The position numbers and the translations under genes were made by a program. A stretch of 64,000 nucleotides of DNA from Paraphysomonas bandaiensis. Lineage: Eukaryota; Chrysophyceae. Shown one piece after another: positions 1 through 11,288 of the stretch. The stretch spans positions 1 through 64,000 of the forward strand of contig CBFFRP010000268.1 of NCBI GenBank assembly GCA_965644295.1, written 5' to 3'. The notes below the pieces were generated by a model that was given only the letters and a program-made list of their open reading frames with translations, had not been told where the DNA came from and did not search any database. The stretch's first letter is position 1. The number at the start of each line of letters is the position of its first letter.

Positions 1-372
1 TCATAATTGAATTCAGTTCTTTCGTCATTAAGTTCGTCATTTCCTCATATATTATTCATTTTACATGTAATATATAATATATATTATACATGTTGTAATA
101 TATAATATATATTTTTATAATATTATTATTAGCTTTTAGCATCTATAATTCATCACAAATCACAACTCAATATTTCTACTCAGTCATTTTTCTATATTAG
201 CCCAAAAACTTGTATAATTCGGCTCTACATTTCTTACAAATTATTTGCAACACCAATAAATCTTGCTACAGAAATTGGAAAGTATACTTAACCAAGTAGC
301 ACATGTATAACATATATTACAAACAACAGTTCTACGATTAACAGAACGACTAGCATAAAAATTCTACAAAGA
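1..372. other. AT-rich intergenic edge
   Basis: No gene or RNA is visible. The stretch is very AT-rich, with repeated TATAATATATA blocks near positions 65-125. It holds the 3' flank of the glycosyltransferase gene that ends at 373 on the minus strand. Confidence 0.6.
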
Positions 373-2412
373 TCAAGATGGATTGTTAATAATTTTTTGG
401 GCAGTGGCTTTATAAAAGGGGATTAGTGTCACTGGTGATAAATATTGCCAGGTTCTCTGAAGCACGAGCTGTTCACTCTCAATCAGGGAGTTTATACCTA
501 AGGACGAGACGTTGCGAGGGTGTTCCACACAGAACTGCTGAGAAACTTCAGGAGGAGCAATAGCATACCTCAATTGACTCATATATTTACTGAATGCAAT
601 CTCAATAGATTCTTGAGATCTTCCCAGTTGAACACGAAACCTGCCACATACCTCAACGGCCGAAGCCACGGAGCACAAAAATATATTTCCAGGACAGACA
701 TTAACGTAGCACTTTCCTCGGTCGCCTTCATAGTCTGGTCCAGACACAAAATCATAGTTCATAAACTTATCCACCCCAAACGTCATAAACAATGTGTCAG
801 ATTGAAAGATAAGAACCTTTTCGGCATTCAGAGATAGCCAAAACTGTTTCTTCTTGAGGAGTGACTCGTATATTTCATCGTGTACAAGTTCCAGCTGGTG
901 AAATATGACGTTGTGTGTATTCCGTAGAACAAACTGGACAAAATCTCCGCTCTCCTGAGAGTGGAATACATGTAGAGCCCACCCAGGACCAAGGAAGTAC
1001 ATGGTGTTCTTCACAGCAAATTCAAACGAGGAAGATACAAAAGGGGCTATAATTACTGCAGAATGAGATGTGTTGGTGTTAGGAGTTATCTTTTTACGAC
1101 GCAACAGCGACAGAGCGGTCTGTGTGAATGCGTGGTACTTCTGTGACTCTAAGTAAATGCTATATATCCGTTCGAAAGAAGTGGTGAACCGACTCACAGA
1201 GAAGTACTCCGCCCGACGTTTGACAGCTTTCCGCAGCGGTTCCAATTCCTTGGGACTGAGAGATACTACTTTTACAGCATATTTCACAAACTCAGTGGCG
1301 TTAGAGACCACAAACCCATTTATCCCATGTGATAAAATTTCTGCGTGAGCTCCTGATGCTGAGACAATAGGAACTCCCCCAGTAGCCATAGCATCTAAAA
1401 CACTGGAATCAAATAAATCTTTCAGAATATTAGTGTTGTGTATTTTGGACCGCTTAACAGATGTACCGATGTGCCATATAAAGTCCACATTACCCAATAT
1501 ATGAGTATTGTTCACGATATCATTGCTAGTGAGAATACGCACACCCACATTCGCCTGCGCGATATTCTTCAGGGAATCTAGAATTGGAGCCCTTACTGAC
1601 ATTGGAGCTGTCAATACCAGTGTCAGACGGATATTCTTATTCGGTGCCAGCCTCTTGTAAAGATCTATAGCAAATAAGGCTGATCCACTATGTGTGCCTG
1701 AAACAGAATGTACAAAAATGCACACCTGTACTTCCGATTTTCTGAGATTTGACGACGCAGGTACTTTCAACGGGATGACTGGGGGAGGAATGACATACAC
1801 AGAAGGGTATGTCAGTCGATGCATAACCAGTTCTCTGTGGGCTTCACGTAGAGACACACTTAGGGATTTGTAAGTATGTATTGAGTCAACCAACATTAAA
1901 TCGTATGTGGACAAGCTGCGCAGTCGAGCCCAGCGGACATGCTTATCTGTGCTATCTTTTACACTATCAATAACAAACTTACATATATATATATTTAAAT
2001 TAGATCCATGACCATCAACGGCAGGTATCTTTGATACCCCTGACGAAACGAAAGTTTTATACTGTAAAGTGTATGGTAGCATGCGATACACGGGCGTCTG
2101 TATGTGTATTAGCCTCACTCGAGAATAATTCAAATCAATTCTGTGATATGCTACTGATTGTTCCAGCTGATTAATGGATTTACAAGAGTTATCTTCGTGT
2201 AGAATGATGTCAATCTCGTGTCCTCTGGACTGTAATATATATATAATCATATATAATATGCGGTCACCTCCATTGGGATATATATCATGAGATATATGGA
2301 CTCCAATGGGGTGGTTTGTGTCCTTCCACAGGGTATCAGATACCCCCGAGAGAATGGGGGGTGATAATGTGTGTAGAAGGAGAATAGTAAGGAAAGATGT
2401 GCAATATCTCAT
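373..2412 (-). CDS. GT4-family glycosyltransferase fused to a DUF5672-like domain
   Basis: A single-exon 679-residue protein. Residues 1-22 are hydrophobic and look like a signal peptide, so the enzyme is probably in the secretory pathway. Residues about 30-400 resemble a group 1 (GT4) glycosyltransferase: an N-terminal half with a GGDRILYM stretch, and the usual donor-binding block with SSVLDAMATGGVPIV followed by GINGFVV near residues 335-370. Residues about 450-670 resemble DUF5672, a putative glycosyltransferase domain, with VLIFQSDTLF and a following YDFVSGPDYEGD segment. The two-enzyme architecture is read directly; substrates are unknown. The start is the first ATG, just downstream of a TATG tract. 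Its divergent neighbour is PIG-P. The GT4 call is firm; the DUF5672 call is from family memory. Confidence 0.8.
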   Translation of the reverse strand: MRYCTSFLTILLLHTLSPPILSGVSDTLWKDTNHPIGVHISHDIYPNGGDRILYMIIYILQSRGHEIDIILHEDNSCKSINQLEQSVAYHRIDLNYSRVRLIHIQTPVYRMLPYTLQYKTFVSSGVSKIPAVDGHGSNLNIYICKFVIDSVKDSTDKHVRWARLRSLSTYDLMLVDSIHTYKSLSVSLREAHRELVMHRLTYPSVYVIPPPVIPLKVPASSNLRKSEVQVCIFVHSVSGTHSGSALFAIDLYKRLAPNKNIRLTLVLTAPMSVRAPILDSLKNIAQANVGVRILTSNDIVNNTHILGNVDFIWHIGTSVKRSKIHNTNILKDLFDSSVLDAMATGGVPIVSASGAHAEILSHGINGFVVSNATEFVKYAVKVVSLSPKELEPLRKAVKRRAEYFSVSRFTTSFERIYSIYLESQKYHAFTQTALSLLRRKKITPNTNTSHSAVIIAPFVSSSFEFAVKNTMYFLGPGWALHVFHSQESGDFVQFVLRNTHNVIFHQLELVHDEIYESLLKKKQFWLSLNAEKVLIFQSDTLFMTFGVDKFMNYDFVSGPDYEGDRGKCYVNVCPGNIFLCSVASAVEVCGRFRVQLGRSQESIEIAFSKYMSQLRYAIAPPEVSQQFCVEHPRNVSSLGINSLIESEQLVLQRTWQYLSPVTLIPFYKATAQKIINNPS

Positions 2413-2861
2413 GTCTTCATATATATGTATGTATGTATGTGGTGGTTGAATTGATCCTTTAAGTCTACATACATGATCGATAGGTACAGATGTACATATA
2501 TGGTAATACAGCGGTACATTTTGAAATCTATCTATCTATATGTATATGTATACTTATTTACTGACGTACAGGTCTAGCAGTACAGATATAGGTATTGATA
2601 CACACACTGCATATATGACGTACAGTACGTGGTTTCCATGCATTCCATATATATATATACAGGTACTGTACTGTACTGTACTGCACTGTTACCTCCTCTG
2701 CCTGTAATTAAACCGCATGCAGTCCACATCAACATAATACCCATGACAGTCACATAGTGTATATGCATCAATCATATCTGTGACATGATTCCAAACCACA
2801 TTTAATACAGCTACTTATAGGTCGTAAGTATTCACAGTAGTATTAATATTACTCTATAGAA
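2413..2861. promoter_or_regulatory. Divergent intergenic promoter region with simple repeats
   Basis: This 449-base gap lies between divergent start codons of the glycosyltransferase (2412, minus) and PIG-P (2862, plus), so it must carry both promoters. It holds a TATG tract at about 2424-2440, TATC/TATG steps at 2528-2555 and a TACTG run near 2665-2690. No conserved promoter motif can be named with confidence. Confidence 0.45.
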
Positions 2862-3350
2862 ATGCCTGAGGCTCTCACTCATAAAGCTGCGTATGCTTTT
2901 GTGGGATGGGTAGCCACTATTGTCGCTTATGTAATATATCTTGTATGGGCATACACTCCCGACAGTATTTTGCATAGTTACGGAATCACATACTATCCAA
3001 GCAGGTTTGAATATTATATAATACATAGGGTTATCTTACGGCTTCATGCAGATACTATGCTATAGCAATTCCAGCTTATTTTTTGTTTTTATATATTCTT
3101 TGTGGAGTGGTATGTATATTCCACTGCGACGTTGAGCTGAATATAACATATATTTCAGCTATATATAGGTATCAATATGTGTATCACTCCCAGCCCTGAG
3201 GAGATGTGTACTATAAGGGATCAGTATACGAGAACAGTACCCAACACATTTGTACGATGCGGTACCAGAGATGGAATACCTGAGATTGGTGATATTGATC
3301 CAAGATATGTCAGTAAAGTACTTGCTCACTCTCGAGTATCACATCGATAA
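2862..3350 (+). CDS. PIGP: PIG-P, GPI N-acetylglucosaminyltransferase subunit
   Basis: Three exons (2862-3004, 3052-3109, 3159-3350) join in frame to 130 residues; the introns are 47 and 49 bases with GT-AG ends. PIG-P is a small ER membrane subunit of the complex that adds GlcNAc to phosphatidylinositol, the first step of GPI-anchor synthesis. Exon 1 has the family core: YAFVGW, then a transmembrane stretch, YLVWAYTPD, and LHSYGITYYPSR. Exon 2 gives the second membrane helix (YYAIAIPAYFLFLYILCGV). Exon 3 gives the polar tail, where IGDIDPRYVSKVL matches the conserved C-terminal segment. Length and two-helix layout fit the family. No other subunit of the complex is in the window. Confidence 0.9.
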
Positions 3351-3492
3351 TACGAATTTTTAAAATCCTAGATCGTAGTATGTAAAGTGTAAACACTGTA
3401 AACTGGAAGCTAAAACGTGGTACACATATATATTCCGTGACCATGGAATGCATTGAATAATTGTGGTACAAGTAGAGTGTAGAAATATTTAT

Positions 3493-5242
3493 TTACAACT
3501 CTCCAACAAACGTAAAAAGAAGTGAACTGGCTGAATCAGAGGCTAGGAAGAGCAGCACTGATGCTACTGTAAACGCTACTACAATATGCACAGCAATCTG
3601 ACCCCCGATGTTCAGTAATCCTTCAGTCACACCTATATACGTAGAAAGTAAAAACTAACATATTTAGGCATTGCTCCTGACCTGAGTAATCACCCATTGC
3701 CAGTGAGATTAGAATCGCAACAATACTCTTAGGTGGTTGATCCTCAACCATTCTCAAGCCAAGCATCTGCACATAGTAGGTGTTATGAAATATCATTACT
3801 CGATACAACTAGTTCAGGAGAATAACATCGACATACCATGCATACAATAGAGCTACTCGCAAGCCACGAGCCCAACACGTAGGCAACACCTACAGCGATT
3901 ACAGGGTGATGTAGCATTATCCAAAATACTCCTGCCCAAGAGGAACTCAATGTCTGGTCCTGATCCTATGCGAATGCCGTTACAACTAGTACAGTGCGAC
4001 TTAATCATAACTATAAACAGCGTGATGCTGTCCATAGTTATACAAAAGAGTACATAGAAAATAACTATATAATGCGTGACACCCATAGCTCGTAAAAATA
4101 GCATACAAATAAGCACCACGACATCGAACAATGTATTGAAGCAGGTATAATCAACACAGTGAGCGCAGACAGTACTGTGCTAAACAGGGTGCATAGGCCT
4201 GATCACGTATACGTACGTGTATATACTCAGCTGACGTGAACTGAAGTAATCTGCTTCTAGCATTCATTTCTGACTCTGGCTGAATATAAGTGGATTCATA
4301 TGAGGACGGATATGTGGTGCGAAATACGAGTGTTTCGATAGCACTATTGTATCCTGCCAAAAAATATTAGTGCGATAAAACGAATCAGTAATGTATAATA
4401 TACATCATAACCCTACCAGCGAAGAGTGCCAACAAAACTGTGACTAGCAGTCGCATAACATGAACGACATCTTCTCTCTTCAGTTGCGCACTTGCGCGAT
4501 CTACAACTTGCGACGGCACCAGCTGAACAGCATCACCGCTTTGATTTTTCACTTCCTTCGCTTCCTTGACAGAATCACTGTCAGTATCAGAGGTGTGTTC
4601 TACTGCAGGAGTCTCCTACGAGCAAAATATAATAAAGAAAGAAAGTAAACACGTCCACGTACTTCAGTTTCAGAACTCTGCTTCTCTTTCCCTGAAAGTT
4701 GTTTCTTGTCAAACTCTTCAGTCAAACGAATAATTTCTTGCTCGATTTTCTTCCTTTCCTGCAATTGGGCATCTAATTTCTTCTGAACATTATCATCTGG
4801 AGTTGCTTCAGGACAAGGAGTTTCAGCACCTTCTGTTGAAGTATCGAGGTTAACATTATCCTAGATGTATACACGCCATTATCGACATAATATTACATGC
4901 CGACATCTTACAGTACTCTCCGATTCGGCTATGCTGTCTGCAGGGCTATCTTTACCCTCTGATATATTCAACTCTTTAGCTTTACGAGCTGCTAATGGAC
5001 GCCTAATTTTAGTGCCTTCCCCACTCGGCTAAATACATTCATATATCCGTAAAACAACATCAGTAATAATATAAACAAAATACATATGTAGTAGTACATA
5101 TCTAATAGAAGCTAATCATATAATATCAACTGTACCATACCGCATCTCCTTTAGCCACCGCCAGTCGATTCTCAGCTCGGTTCAGTATCTTCTTCTTTCT
5201 GGCTTCTGCACGAAGAGCAGCGGCAGACTTTTCTTCCGACAT
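3493..5242 (-). CDS. GET2/CAML-like ER membrane protein (probable tail-anchor receptor subunit)
   Basis: A multi-exon minus-strand gene. The N-terminus (exon 5242-5141) reads MSEEKSAAALRAEARKKKIL and continues NRAENRLAVAKG. This resembles the basic GET3-binding start of CAMLG/GET2, with its RAELRRRKLL-type motif. Exons at about 5028-4912, 4860-4663 and 4615-4417 encode an acidic, low-complexity linker with a coiled-coil segment. The first membrane helix begins at HVMRLLVTVLLALFAG. Later exons near 4353-4217, about 4200-4090 and 3970-3845, plus two more down to the TAA at 3493-3495, add about three further hydrophobic helices. The exon joins between about 4217 and 3970 are uncertain because several splice choices are open. 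Such proteins capture the TRC40/GET3 ATPase for insertion of tail-anchored proteins. The role is inferred from the N-terminal motif and topology only. Confidence 0.55.
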
Positions 5243-5321
5243 AATGATTGGAATAATGGTAAGATCAGTGCAATGACTCTACTCAACCAACTGAACGAAC
5301 CACGTACACTTAAGAAAAACT

Positions 5322-5600
5322 GTATGTATGTATGTATGTATGTATGTATGTATGTATGTATGTATGTATGTATGTATGTATGTATGTATGTATGTATGTA
5401 TGTATGTATGTATGTATGTATGTATGTATGTATGTATGTATGTATGTATGTATGTATGTATGTATGTATGTATGTATGTATGTATGTATGTTTGTATGTA
5501 TGTATGTATGTATGTATGTATGTATGTATGTATGTATGTATGTATGTATGTATGTATGTATGTATGTATGTATGTATGTATGTATGTATGTATGTATGTA
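5322..5600. repeat. (TATG)n microsatellite, about 70 copies
   Basis: Nearly perfect tandem TGTA/TATG tetranucleotide over about 280 bases, with one A-to-T change near 5491. It fills most of the gap between divergent start codons at 5242 (minus) and 5683 (plus). It is open in several frames because the unit has no stop codon, but the MYVC repeats are not a real protein. Confidence 0.97.
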
Positions 5601-5682
5601 GTTAGATATTGTTCTGATTTTAGTTATGGGGTGGATCTATCTGTGTCTGTGTGTGTATCATAGTCAGATATGTTTCTAAAGT

Positions 5683-7225
5683 ATGCGTTGTTTGACGATA
5701 TATCTCCTATCACTCAATCTAGTATACACCACTCTAACCGCCTTCACACCTCCTCTCACCTTATCCAACATCGCCTTCTTCATCACATCCACTGCAGTAG
5801 ATGAGAGCATCTTTGTACGCAGTCGTATCATCCCTGCATCTAAAACATGGATGAAACATTCCCCTCATATATATGTCATCGTTGAAGACACTCATGCATT
5901 TAGATTCAGTGTCAGACACTGTACGAAACATGAGCGTAGTAATCACACAGTATTTAAGTGTCCGGATGAGCCCACTTATCTGCTCTCTCGAGTATGTAAT
6001 GCAAACTATTATGGTCCGGCAGGTCCGTGTTGTAAAGTCGATGAAAGTATTAACTATCTTTTGTCACGACCGGAACTTCGCCATATTAAGTACTTTGCTC
6101 ATTCTGATGATGATACTTACTGGAGACCTCATCAGGTACGATTATGCATATCTAATTTGCAACTCAAATATTGTTTAAATTATTTATTAGTTATTACGCG
6201 CCCTGAGTCATCACGAACTAACAGCTGAAAATCCTTTAATTCCATGGGTAGCGAATTACTTAAACTATAATCTCGTGGATGCCGAAAGGGGTGTATGGCA
6301 TATCTCCAAATGTCATGAGATTGAAATAGGAGGATGGTACCAACCGCTGGTGATGAATAAACGGTAAGTAGTCTGTTTTAATATAAATGACTCTTTTCTG
6401 TTGTAAATAGACACAGAGGATATATGTGTACACATACAATTACATTGTATATGTGACTTTATAGTCGGAATATTGAGGTAGTAATCGATTTCGTAGGGCT
6501 TTGGAACAGCTGCATAAGTCTAGTAGTTCGTATGGGTTGTCGCAAACGTGTTGGTCGTTTGTAGTTACACATGATGTAGCAGTTGGAATCTGGGCCTGGC
6601 AGCACGGGTTAAATCACCTTCACCTTCCTTACCTTGGGGGAGATCTTAATAAGTATAGTCTTGCAGCTCATGGGTTTGGGCATCGGGCATCCATGTATGT
6701 TTATAACCCTGAATCTTGACTAATTATGTACTTGATATCTACGAATTTATTTATTTATTTATTGTGTGGCCGTCTTTCTGTCGTTCTGTCCACTGTTGCA
6801 GTGCTATTATTCAAGTCAACCTATTGTGTATCTAAAACGGATTTGCCTACAGATGTAATGATATGGAAAATTGGCCAGCTGGTGCGGTATATGACCAGGA
6901 AACTGTAATAGGCTGTGGTTCTCAGAAGTTTCGTATAAAAGATATAGGAAGTCACAATAAAGACATGTACGATGCCTATAACTGGTTCGCTTCCCATGGA
7001 AAAGATGTACAATACCCGGACCCATTTACAGTGAATCCTTTGAAAGGGTACAATGAAACAAATCATTATATACAGTTAAAGATGCAGCTAGCCTCAGGAG
7101 GTAAGTGGACAGCTTTCTCTCCGGCAGATTGTCAGCCACCTGGGTGTGTACAATCTGGAGAGAGGTGGAAAGGGGATGACTATTTCAGTGGTGACGCTCA
7201 TCCACCGACATTTTGTTTACGTTGA
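5683..7225 (+). CDS. GT31/Fringe-like glycosyltransferase
   Basis: Four exons (5683-6135, 6191-6363, 6497-6694, 6853-7225) join in frame to 398 residues. Residues 1-20 are hydrophobic, a signal peptide or signal anchor, so the protein likely works in the ER or Golgi lumen. Near residue 145 the motif HSDDDTYWRP has the DxD-type metal and nucleotide-sugar site in the form (DDDTY) used by Fringe and core-1 galactosyltransferases. Exon 2 has GGWYQPLVMNKR and exon 3 has THDVAVGIWAW, which fits the later acceptor-side block of that fold. The C-terminal exon is rich in aromatic residues and ends with a cysteine-containing segment. The sugar and acceptor cannot be told. It shares a short, repeat-filled promoter region with the divergent GET2/CAML-like gene. 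Confidence 0.65.
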
Positions 7226-7251
7226 TATAGATATACCAGTTGGTTTGTCGC

Positions 7252-7552
7252 TGGGGGTATACTGGTTTATGTATATCTTCCACATCCTTCTCATGAGATA
7301 GGCAAGTTGGTGGATAGTTGATATATATCTTGCGGGTGTACCGGTTTAATATGGGGGTATACTGGTTTATGTATATCTTCCACATCCTTCTCATGAGATA
7401 GGCAAGTTGGTGGATAGTTGATATATATCTTGCGGGTGTACCGGTTTAATATGGGGGTATACTGGTTTATGTATATCTTCCACATCCTTCTCATGAGATA
7501 GGCAAGTTGGTGGATAGTTGATATATATCTTGCGGGTGTACCGGTTTAATAT
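7252..7552. repeat. 100-bp tandem repeat, three copies
   Basis: A unit of exactly 100 bases is repeated three times. The GGGGGTATACTGGTTTATG block recurs at about 7254, 7354 and 7454, each followed by the same ATCTTCCACATCC and CAAGTTGGTGG blocks. Copies two and three look identical and the third ends at about 7552. The array starts 27 bases past the glycosyltransferase stop codon, so it lies in its 3' untranslated region or terminator. Confidence 0.9.
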
Positions 7553-8634
7553 GTAAAACTTGGGTTCCGTTATGAGTATTTAATGTACATTTTCATTAAT
7601 CGGCTGTGTGGTGCGCGTGTGTAAATAATCATTTTAGTTAGTAGTTCATATTTTTTCTTTGATTTCCTAGGCATAATAAGCAAACAATATGTAATCTGTA
7701 ATCTACGAATATATGGTCAAACGTCAGAAAGCCATTTGGCATTTGTTACAGCACTTAAATTGTCTCTAAAATAAAGTATTTGCTTATTGTCTCAATTATC
7801 GATTCGATAGTGTCAGTATAAAAAATTAATATCATTGTAATCTACACACAACCAACATGTTTACTTTGAGGTTTCTATCAATGGATAGAAGGAAATCTCG
7901 TAGCTATATGAGCATGACACAACTCCAACCTGTGTTGCTTACGACCACCGCTTTCCTCAAGCTGTCTGACGGAACTTTTTCCTGGGAAAACGTTTTGGAA
8001 GGATTCCACCCAGTGAGTGTAAAAATATTTCGAGTTTCATTCACTGGTACTCCCCTAGTACTTTTGTACAGTTGCGAGGACCTATTTCGTCAAATAAATA
8101 TACGTATCATCTCCTGGGGTTGACAGGTTGACTATGCATGACAGTATGAGCGATGATATGATGAACTGTCACTAAATTTTGAAGTAAATGAAATGCTTTA
8201 AATTACATCATGAAATTCCAATGCTCTTGCAACAAGAGAAAAGGCTAGTATGGTACCGCGATCAATGAACGACGTCAAATGTTGTGACCAAAGAGTCATC
8301 CAATAACGGCACATGCACTATATACTACGTCAAGTAACTGAAGTGACATGCGGAAGAACTTCAACTATGTGCTTATCAAATAGAAGCGCTACAAAAGAGT
8401 GTAACCCTAATATCAAGCACATTAACGGTATTATAAACTGAATCTACCCAACAACATATTAGAAATGAACACACCGTGAAAAAATGCTATTCCTCCAGAA
8501 GGGGTGTTCGAGTTGAGTGTGTATCAGCTTGAATAAGACTGCGACACATCGTTGCGTTAGAAATTGTGGGCACTTGAGATTCAAAGGCATATCAGTTTGT
8601 CATGTGTAATTCAACTATATGAAGCATTAATAAA
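7553..8634. other. Intergenic region, no gene recognised
   Basis: About 1.1 kb between two convergent genes. One 88-codon open frame (7857-8123) has no recognisable domain, is flanked by AT-rich DNA and may be chance. No RNA gene, repeat or transposon fragment stands out. Confidence 0.4.
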
Positions 8635-9888
8635 TTACCGTGCATCAGATTCATGTCGTGCTAACAACCATGGCTCGGATCCATTGTCCTGGGATACTTC
8701 CGTATACTCAGCGGCAGTACTTACCAAACGACCTGCACTTTCATCATCCAGTTCCTTTTGACGCCCATACACGGTGATTACAAGACCAATCATCACCAAC
8801 AATCCCCCCAGAATCTCAGGTAGTGTGACCACTGTACCCATGAATAAGAAAGATAATACACTCGTTCCAACGGGCTGTACGGTGTTATACACAGTAGTTA
8901 CAGCTGGTGACACACGCTTGCCCGCCCAGGAATAGGCGTTATAGGCATAAAATGTCGCAAACGTGGTGGCATAGGCGAGTGCTATCCATGGAGTCAAATG
9001 TCCATTAAAATAGAAGTCACTGCTGGTAAAGCGCGTGGTCCAGCAAATTGCCATTACTACAGTTATTACTGCAAAACATAGAGAGGTTGTTAGAAATACA
9101 TTTTGCAAGAGTCACCATATGATACCTGATCCTATACTGTAATACACAAACGTAAGCACAGTAGGGTCGTAGCGATTCAGAAGCGGTTTTTGGAAAACGA
9201 TTAAAGAGGCCATTCCAGTTACTTGAATACATACTAGGACAGTTCCCAATACTACATTGCTGCTGTCATCATCATCAGAATCTCCGGAATGCCATGTTTC
9301 AACGAGAATCGCACCTCCAACAGCACATAATATACCGACACTCTTTATAGGAGTCAAGTGTTCCAATCGAATACCGACTGATATCAGAGTTGCAATGACG
9401 GGTATGATTGGTTGCATCACACTATATCTCACCGCGGAAATATATTGAAGTGCTAAAATCGTTCCCACAACATTTATAAAACTGCAAAACCCAAGAAAAA
9501 ATACACGAATGGCATCTCTACGCTCCACATTGACAACTCGGCCACGGTAATATACCAAAGCAAGCATGAGAAGAGAGGCTAAAATTTCTCGATAGAGAGC
9601 AAATGCTAGTGCATCTGCGCCATCTTTCTAAGCACGAAGTTAGTATATGAAGTGTAAAATCAAGGTACATACCAATGCCATAGAGCCTGATTAGTAACCC
9701 ATATTAGTGTATATATATACATATGTTACATAACATAACACATAAGAGTTATTAATTAAGCTCTTACCCACAATATGCCACCCAGAGAAACACAGCTGAA
9801 CAGATATGAGAACTCCATGAACAATGGGTGTTTTCCCCCGTGATATGGCAGGTGAGGGCTTGTGTAGAGGGGGGCCCTGCTCTGACAT
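8635..9888 (-). CDS. DMT-superfamily (EamA-type) membrane transporter
   Basis: Four exons on the minus strand (9888-9768, 9686-9673, 9627-9126, 9068-8635) join in frame to 356 residues. The second exon is only 14 bases long and restores frame exactly (GSMAL). The protein shows about ten hydrophobic helices in two halves, each like an EamA unit. The first half starts with a GVLISVQLCFSGWHIVG helix and has FALYREILASLLML; the second half has TTVYNTVQPVGTSVLSFLF and ends with LGGLLVMIGLVITVYGR. This is the classic plant-type DMT/WAT1-like pattern. A cytosolic, charged tail follows. The start at 9888 is the first ATG; the open frame runs further upstream but only from a GTG codon. Substrate unknown. 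Confidence 0.8.
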
Positions 9889-10235
9889 ATATATAGGAGG
9901 GTAGGGAGAGGACTTCCGAAGATTCAGAGTTGGATTAGGGGGGGATAGAAGAGCATAGGTAGGGGAGATGGGTGAGTGTCTAGATTTAACCTCCACTTTG
10001 ATGTAAAGATGTGTACAGCTGCATGATATAAGTGTGTATGTATGTGTGTATATCTATACGTAGAGTATGTGGGATGATGGGTACTTGTGGGTCGGCGGCC
10101 ACACCCCGAGAGGAGCGGTAACCTAAGTTTTTTTGGAGACTCCATACCAAATAAAGTCATCCGGGGTGAGAATTATAATACTCATCTGGTAGGTTGTAGC
10201 TATTTATATACTGTTCAAAAAACCCAAAATATAAA

Positions 10236-10266
<31 letters not shown>

Positions 10267-11288
10267 TGTATGTATGTATGTATGTATGTATGTATGTATG
10301 TATGTATGTATGTATGTATGTATGTATGTATGTATGTATGTATGTATGTATGTATGTATGTATGTATGTATGTATGTACAGATTTTTTGTCTATACATAC
10401 CTGCATGTACATATGTATGGTGGATGCTGATATTGATCTTGCATCATTATATGATCCAGTGTAACTCTTTCTTACATGATATGAAGGCTGATTTGAAAGA
10501 AATCTCACAACCACCACTATCTGAAGCAAATGAATCATGCTAGTCGGAGTAGGCATTACCTCCTTTCAGTATTTAACACGTGGACGTTATCTGTCCATCA
10601 TATGGAGCATATGGCCAAATGTATAATGCTACATCTGTCTGCTGAGAAACAATCTCACTATCTATTGCTGCATATATTTCCTCTGAAATGGGTCTTTACT
10701 TCAGTATAAACTAATTGAGAATACACCGCAGGACTATAGTGGGAAAAGGTGAGTACTATGCTGCATTCAATTGAAGATTACATGAACTAGCTTCGGTAGA
10801 GTCGTTATATTAACATTATGTACAGTTTAATTGTTGATATTGACATATTATAACGTATTAAATATATGTCAATCAATGTTATGTCATGTTGTACTGGTAC
10901 TTTCATGAAATTCATAACTCACGTTTATAACTTTGCCATAGGAAAGCAAGCAATGCTAGGAACAACTCGTTCTCAGAACGGTTATGTAAACGATAAGCTA
11001 CACATTTTGTAAACAAATTCAATGAAGTAAGTAACAGTGAGCTATGATACATATTGGTAGTATATTGAATATCAGATTAATAGCCAAGGCATTACGGATG
11101 TAAGTAATGTTTTCTTAAAAAGCAAAACAAAAAACAATACCTCATTCTTTCAATTAATATGTTTAGTTGTCCGCTATAAATTGATACACATAGAGCCCTG
11201 ATGGAATACAAAACATGTATGATTATTATGCTACCGTAGAAGTCAATGCGTAAAATCTATAAACTAATCGAATTAACTTATGCACTAA
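9889..11288. other. Intergenic region with a microsatellite
   Basis: 1.4 kb between two minus-strand genes. It contains the (ATGT)n array described separately. The rest is AT-rich; I see no coding exon, RNA gene or transposon. It must hold the promoter of the transporter gene and the 3' end of the golgin-like gene. Confidence 0.5.
10239..10377. repeat. (ATGT)n microsatellite, about 35 copies
   Basis: A perfect ATGT tetranucleotide run of about 139 bases. It is the same motif as the arrays at 5.3 kb and 27.6 kb and lies about 350 bases upstream of the transporter start codon. Confidence 0.97.

Noticed and set aside
5273-5663. Open frames of about 110 codons made of MYVC repeats
   Set aside because: The TATG unit contains no stop codon in any frame, so long open frames arise automatically. 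The same holds for the arrays at 10.2-10.4 kb and 27.5-28.1 kb.
7252-7552. CRISPR-like array
   Set aside because: The unit is a contiguous 100-bp tandem repeat with no unique spacers, in a eukaryotic nuclear context.
7857-8123. Possible 88-residue gene
   Set aside because: It has an ATG and a stop but no recognisable domain, no splice partners and no compositional sign of coding; I treat it as chance.
9889-9996. Longer N-terminus for the DMT transporter
   Set aside because: The frame is open but begins with GTG, and the added residues are low-complexity. The ATG at 9888 is the first proper start.
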